From Cyanoderma ruficeps (taxonomy: Eukaryota > Chordata > Aves > Passeriformes > Timaliidae), in assembly GCA_008694505.1 (NCBI GenBank), contig VZDJ01004378.1, positions 5,965,532 through 6,029,531 of the forward strand: DNA of 64,000 nt, in the 5' to 3' direction. Under the pieces are notes generated by a model. It was given only the letters and a program-made list of their open reading frames with translations, was not told the origin of the DNA and made no database searches. The position numbers and the translations under genes are program-made. This document shows positions 58,921-64,000 of this stretch, in pieces. Position 1 is the stretch's first letter. Every line of letters begins with the position of its first letter.

Positions 58921-60967
58921 TCACAACCTGTTTGGCAGGTCTCCAGTGTCCCAACTACCTAAGCACCCTGTGGATACCAACATCTTGATCACTTTTTGGC
59001 GTTGTGCCACCATTCTCTTTGCCTTTCTCACAGCACCACACTACCCACTCCTGCATACTGAGCAGTACATTTCCAAACCAGAGACCTGTGTTCAGCAGAC
59101 AGCAATCTCCTCTGCCTCAAATCCAGGGTGCAGGTTGAAATTGTAGCTGTGGGCTCTGTTGTCACCAAGATGGCCTCAAGGCCACTTTAAGCTGCCACCA
59201 CCACATGCTTGAGAGCAGGCTATTCTCTTGTGGTGGCACCTGGAGGGGGCCGGGTGTGCACAGTGGTGGAGAAAATGTTCCCATGCTTATGGGAATCTCA
59301 CAGAACCTGATTTAAAGCATTCAGTGGAGATGCCTCATCTGAGAGGTTTGCCCCCCTGCCTTCCCTGTATATTCAGTGAAGGACAGCAGGCACCTTGGCT
59401 ATGTCCTTGGGGTTTAAGGGACTGATTCAAGATCTGTCATGCCCCAGCTGGCAGTTGGAGAATGGCACTATAATCATACCCCTTCCCTTCAAGATAGCTT
59501 CCTCTGCAAGGGCAAACCCCAAATGCTTATGTACGTGGTGGCTTGTTGATGTGCCAGTAAGTGGTTCCTGACCAGCTTGAAGGGTTTTCAGAGGCCAGTC
59601 AGCAGCAGCAGCAAGATGCCTTGCCTCAGTCTGCAGCTGCTTTCACAATCCACAGCACAGACTTAGAATGTCAAAAAGTGTGAAGGTGTTCTTAAGAGGG
59701 GAAGAAACTGGTATTATCTGCAGTGATGGGATTTTTATTAGTTAGTGTTTGCTTCAGACCTTAGATGCTAGAACAGAAAAAGGAAGTAAAGGGTAAAAGC
59801 AGAAAAATCACAGGTTAATAAACAAATCAAAAAAGCAAATACATGAAAGATGAGTTAGGGGCAGAAGGAGTCAAAATATACACTGAGTTACCTGTACCAG
59901 CTTCTTCAAGCAGGATCTCCAAGCACCACATTAATCCTTGTAGATTTTTATCAGGTAGCATGTAATTCCCCCAGTGATAATGATAAACCACCTCACCTGA
60001 CAGCTTGTTATGCTGACTCCCTGTTCTCTCTGGTCAGCTGCCAAAAGCAGGAGCAAAACCAAAATTCTGGGGCTCCTGTGGAAGTGGGCTTAGTGCAGCT
60101 GGTGTTGGAAGGATGAAGACCAACATGAGCATCAGTGCTGCCCAGCCTTGCCCCTGGGCGGGCAGTGCAGCTCCCCAGATGTGCAGCCATGCACCGGCTG
60201 CGCTTCTCCCCATGCTGCTGCCAGAGACAAACACCCTGCGCTGCTTCCCAAACTGCTGCCATGGCTGCACAGGTACTGTATAACTCAAGGCTGGGATAGG
60301 TGCCAGCAGTCTCTGTGTTGTCCTGGGGAAAGCTAGAGGCAGAAAAATCACTAGCCATCATCAGAACAAGCCCACTGCCCTTCCCAAGCCCCGTGGGAGC
60401 TGTGTTATGGAACCCTGGAGACATTTTATGATGTTTTTATGGAGGCAGTTTCTATTCTTTAATTCATATCAGTCTTGTGCATTGCAGTCTCCTTGTGTGA
60501 GTTGGCAATCATTCACCTTTTCAAGGAGCAGTTAGATCCTCAGGGAGCAGTGTGTTGTTATGCTGCTAAGTATTGTAATTATTACTTAGTATTTTAATTA
60601 TTACTGTGATGCTTTAACCAGATGAAAATGGGATTTCCAAATAAAACCTGCAAATAGTGAATCTATTGAAAAGTATGTTGCATAAAAATGAATTCCACTT
60701 CAAAGGCCTTACTCAGATTAATACTGCTGTAGCTTAGAGCAGAATTTAGTCCCATGTTATTATCTCTGGAGGAAAACTAAGGCTCAAGATGCAATTAGTT
60801 TCAGTTTAGTAAAAAAGCCAGGATGGAACAAGTATTCTGGTAGAGTATTTTTCATAGAAGACCAAAAACCTTTTCTGTTGGTGTCTGAATTATATATGTC
60901 TCAAAGTTTTCCCTAAATCTTTAACAAACCAGTCATTAGACAAAAAAATGCCTTTGTATTTCAGGGA

Positions 60968-61082
60968 TTTTATTGGTTTGGGGTGGGGTTTTTTGGTGGG
61001 TTTTTTTTGGTTTTGTTTGTTTGTTTGTTTGTTTTTGGTTTTGTTTTGGGGTTTTTTTGTGGGTGGTTTTTTTTTTTTTTTC
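60968..61082. repeat. T/G-only low-complexity block
   Basis: Over 100 bases made almost only of T and G: (TTTG)5 in the middle, GGGG and TGGGG groups on both sides and a final T run. Several G groups could allow quadruplex-type folding on the + strand. Confidence 0.85.
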
Positions 61083-61183
61083 TTGTATACTGAAATGGTT
61101 ATTTCTGTAAAATTCCTGGCTTCAACACAAGAATATTTGCATGAAAACATTTTTAGGAATAATGTCTATTCTCTTTGTTTCAG

Positions 61184-61276
61184 AATAAAGTCTACTTGTA
61201 TAAGCCCACTGATACTGGCTATAAACATTTTCCTGCAGATACAATTAATGCAATTTAAATCCTTATGGGAAACTGA
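61184..61276 (+). CDS. Possible exon, 93 nt, phase 2 to 2
   Basis: Strong acceptor (TCTATTCTCTTTGTTTCAG); donor GA|GTAATT is fair. In phase 2 it reads IKSTCISPLILAINIFLQIQ then LMQFKSLWET. Phase 0 is open for 24 codons too (NKVYLYKPTDTGYKHF) but has no donor. The start phase fits 57784; the end phase does not fit 62798, so an exon may be missing between them. Confidence 0.35.
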
Positions 61277-62797
61277 GTAATTTTCCTAGTCCCATGTATC
61301 TCCTTCAATCAAAGTGAGGAGGCAGAAGTATGAGAGTCACTAGAAATACATTTTTTGCTCTCCAAATATTTAGATTTAAGAGGCCTAAAGTGTGTTTAGT
61401 GTCAACACAGTTCTGTATTCTGGACTGGCACTCTTTATTCAATAACATTCTCCAAACTCCATCAATTTTCTAATGCCTTAAAGCCAGAATGAATCAGGTC
61501 TATTCTTAGCTCTTTTTCTGCTACAACTGATCTTTTCACAGTGGTTAGTTCTCTTCTCTCCTTTGTTTCAAATCAAAATTAGAGAAAATCTTGAAACATA
61601 AGAAACATTTTAATAACTTTGCTAATACAGACTGTATACTTCTTTGGGTAGGCTCACACTTTAAGGCTGGTAAATCTTTCAGCCCCAAGGGAAGAAAATA
61701 TTTAACTGGGATCTCTACACATTACCATAGACTGCATGTTATGCATTAAATGTTTGGTTTGCAAGTAATTCTGGAGAATATTTCTTTTTCCTTTTTGAGA
61801 AGTGAGCTTAATAGAATAGACTATGGAAAAAGTAGGAATGCTTAAAAGGAAAAAGAAAAAACATTTTGAGAAAGTTTTATTTTAAACATAGTCAATATAA
61901 TAAACTTCACTGCTTGCATCAAGTGCTGCTTAAATATGATTTCTTAGGGGCACTGTAGTTTGAGAATAGTCTTTGTGATTGCTAAGACAGTAAATGGTTG
62001 AGAGTAGCAAAAGAAATATTGAAAAGTCTTTGTCAGAAGAATGTTCACAGTTTGAAATTCAAGCCCCAGCTGCTCTAGAAACCGGAGCTTCTCTCGGAGA
62101 CTTTAGGGGCTCCTAGCACCCTAATTTGTGAAAGATAAAATATTTTCCCACGGGACTATGCAGAACTTGCAGGCTGTATTCTAGAGAAAACATCTGAAAA
62201 AAGTTTGTTTTTTTTTTTCTCAGAATCACCCCTTTCTAATGGTAAGGATTAGGGAGAGATTGGGACTGTGCCCCCCCAGCTCCCTGGGAACAAAGCTCAC
62301 AGTTCATGTGCTGTAGTGTGTTAAGGTGCTCTGCAATTATTTCCTTGGTGAATTACAAAGAAAATTGCCTGTCTTTCTGGGTGTGTGGGTGAAGAAAGAA
62401 AGACTGTAAAGTTATCTGTTCTTGTATGCCTTTGTTTGCATATCCATTGCAAAACATGCAGTCATCACTGGAGGAAATCGGCAACCAGTTTCCAGCCAGT
62501 CCCTAGAAACTGGAAGACCTGCCTCGTCTGAGGTCTGTGTCAAGCTCCGGTTCTGTGATTTCTGACATGCATGACAGAGGTTTCTATATGTTAGTACAAA
62601 CCTTTATAACATTAGAGTACTTTGAAGTCAAAACAAACGGTTGTGTAGATACTCCAAGATAAAACTTGGAAAACCAGGAGCAGTGGGCATCAAAGGCTTT
62701 CACTGAGCTGAGAAGATTTCTAGAATGACATACATATAGTCTGAAAATCATCAGTGGAATATCTTTGTCCAAAATCCTAAGTCTTAGTTGTCTGCAG
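61277..62797. other. Intron, little recognised
   Basis: One striking pair: acceptor TTTTTTTTTTCTCAG before 62224 and donor GTAAGG at 62242, bounding 18 bases that read NHPFLM in phase 0. It is too short to call and does not repair the phase gap. Confidence 0.45.
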
Positions 62798-63030
62798 TCC
62801 TTCACAAATGCTGTTGTTTATTTGTTACATTTGGCACAGCTCTACCTAGAGACTAACTTGAGAGCCCATTTGGGCACAGAACAATACACAGGATCCATAT
62901 TGAAGGGTCTTACAAGTAAAATAAATGTAGGGAAAAGACATGGTATGAACATCAACAAGGCAATACTTAAATGTCATTTAGTTCTCTTTAAGCACTCTCT
63001 TTCAAAGTCAACTGCACAGCAGAGTAACAA
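62798..63030 (+). CDS. Exon, 233 nt, phase 0 to 2
   Basis: Acceptor AAGTCTTAGTTGTCTGCAG and a perfect donor core GTAAGTGG bound 77 codons with no stop. It reads SFTNAVVYLLHLAQLYLETN, then LRAHLGTEQYTGSILKGL, then a basic SKINVGKRHGMNINKAILKC and ends SLSKSTAQQSN. The first 25 residues form a regular amphipathic helix of the kind found in TPR or other helical-repeat proteins; that likeness is inference, not a domain match. With 29932-30151 it is the best exon in the window. The next exon should start in phase 2, beyond 64000 or not recognised. Confidence 0.74.
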
Positions 63031-64000
63031 GTAAGTGGAAGCAAAAAAGTGTCATATTGGGTAGAAAAGGGCAGGAGATAAAAAGAAGAGGTGTGGCTGT
63101 GGAGACATGGATGTACAAGTTTGTGAAGGAAAGAGAAGGGTTGGGCAGGAGAACAGAGAAGATTTGTGGTTGTACAGAACATTCCTCATCAAGGTGCAGT
63201 GGGTCCAGCATCCCAGCATATGTACAGTGACTCCTCTGCATACACACATGCGCCAAGTCACCGGGCTGGGTACACCAAGGAACCTGCCCTTCACTGTCCT
63301 CGTTCCTCTCTTTTTGGGGGTTGCTGAGACTTCTCCAGGCAGCAGTCCCACCCTTGCAGCATATCCCTGCCAAAATCAGCTTGGTTTGCTCCCTTGTACA
63401 GTCTTCCCTCACAGCAGGCTGAGAGGGGAGCGTAGCACCAGCAGAACTTGAATACTCACTGGTAGATTTGTCAGTGCAGACACGTGCTGGGGGCTGAGTG
63501 CACCTAGTCTGCTTTGGCAGCTGTTGGAGGTGCATCAACCACCTGGGCTGCTTACATGCAATGGGAAATGCACTTTCCCCATGGTAAAGCAAAGGAGCAT
63601 GCATAGCCAAATCCTAATAATACTGACTGCTGCTGGGGCTATCATGGATTTTTCTTGATTATTGAAATTACATGGTCAGTTGTTATAGGTGGCTTCATGG
63701 GACACAGGTGCAAGTTATCAGTGTTGGCATGATGTGATACAATTTTCTTCAGAAAGACAGCTAAAATCTTGCAAAATTATTTGAAGCAGGCTCTGTGTGT
63801 TAGCTCAGTTTAGCATTTTGCCTCCTGTTACAGAAGCCCCTCTCAGGACCTGACGACATCACACAAATAAGAAATACTATAAATAAAAACTCGTTATGCA
63901 GTTGGGTGTGAGAAGGATCAGAAATAATAAATTCATGTTGATTAAAACATAACATATGGAAAATTCAAGCTTATGTAGCCTGTGTACACTTGTGCCAGCC
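63031..64000. other. Intron to the window end
   Basis: 63008-63610 on the minus strand holds the longest open frame of the window (200 codons), overlapping two other open frames. It has no start context, no recognised domain, and overlaps the end of the + strand exon. I treat it as chance in a GC-richer patch. Confidence 0.5.

Larger units (their letters stand above)
57785..61183. other. Intron with CR1 and T/G block
   Basis: Holds the CR1-like element at 58510-58920 and the T/G-rich block at 60968-61082. The GC-richer 59150-59460 and 60030-60410 have frames up to 138 codons on the minus strand, without splice pairs or a recognisable product. Confidence 0.5.
1551..63030 (+). other. Large multi-exon protein-coding gene (internal part)
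   Basis: Exon-like segments of 19 to about 250 nt, all on the + strand, are listed individually below. The best run links 2938, 7919, 9097, 10543, 11933, 12773, 14717, 29932, 30306, 31120, 31994, 32152, 34236, 35164, 36050, 36229, 36607, 37499 and 38124, each start phase equal to the preceding end phase, with no stop at any junction. Further exons follow to 63030, but there the phase chain has gaps at 38199-43513, 45622-53547 and 61277-62797, so exons are missing or mis-bounded. No start codon exon, terminal exon, poly(A) site, signal peptide or recognisable domain is seen. The product is rich in charged helical segments. I cannot name the gene; an axonemal or other scaffold protein is speculation. 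Confidence 0.7.

Noticed and set aside
60008..60424. Minus-strand frame of 138 codons
   Set aside because: Low-similarity, composition-driven frame in a GC-richer patch; a second minus frame is open over the same bases.
63008..63610. Longest open frame of the window, 200 codons on the minus strand
   Set aside because: It overlaps the end of a strong + strand exon, two other frames are open in the same patch, and no motif or splice context was seen. Likely chance in GC-richer sequence.
1..64000. CRISPR arrays, operons, tRNA or rRNA genes
   Set aside because: None seen; the sequence is vertebrate nuclear DNA.

Overview
This is AT-rich vertebrate nuclear DNA with no operons, no intact long reading frame and no gene-dense stretch. 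About a dozen CR1 LINE fragments, several keeping the ATTCTATGA-type 3' end, plus one solo retroviral LTR point to a bird; CR1 also occurs in crocodilians and turtles, so 'bird' is strong but not proven. Unsequenced bases lie at 14420-14423, 34853, 45438, 46517-46540 and 46878.

The most important result is that the window is not empty intergenic DNA. On the + strand I can read a series of short open segments, each preceded by a pyrimidine tract plus AG and followed by a GT donor. Their reading phases fit end to end over long runs. One run goes from 2938 to about 38198 (roughly 18 exons with no phase break) and there are further exons at 43514-43671, 44877-44961, 53548-53641, 57712-57784 and 62798-63030. 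I read this as the middle of one large multi-exon protein-coding gene transcribed left to right, with both ends outside the window. The joined product is helix-rich, with no signal peptide. I do not recognise the protein. A large cytoplasmic or axonemal scaffold (for example a cilia- and flagella-associated protein) is only a guess.

Layout: 1-2937 mostly intron with one weak exon; 2938-14785 eight exons; 14786-29931 a 15 kb intron with a nested CR1 pair, an older CR1 and simple repeats; 29932-38198 (or 38265) the densest exon cluster, interrupted at 34488-34996 by an antisense solo LTR with a perfect 6-bp target duplication; 38266-43513 intronic with weak exon signals; 43514-45621 exons; 45622-62797 long introns with scattered exons, a 1.1 kb CR1 carrying the end of a decayed reverse transcriptase, and other CR1 pieces; 62798-63030 a strong 233-nt exon; then intron to the end.

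No tRNA, rRNA, CRISPR array or cluster of intact genes was seen. Exon calls rest on splice-site reading by eye plus phase consistency; they have not been tested against transcripts or protein databases.
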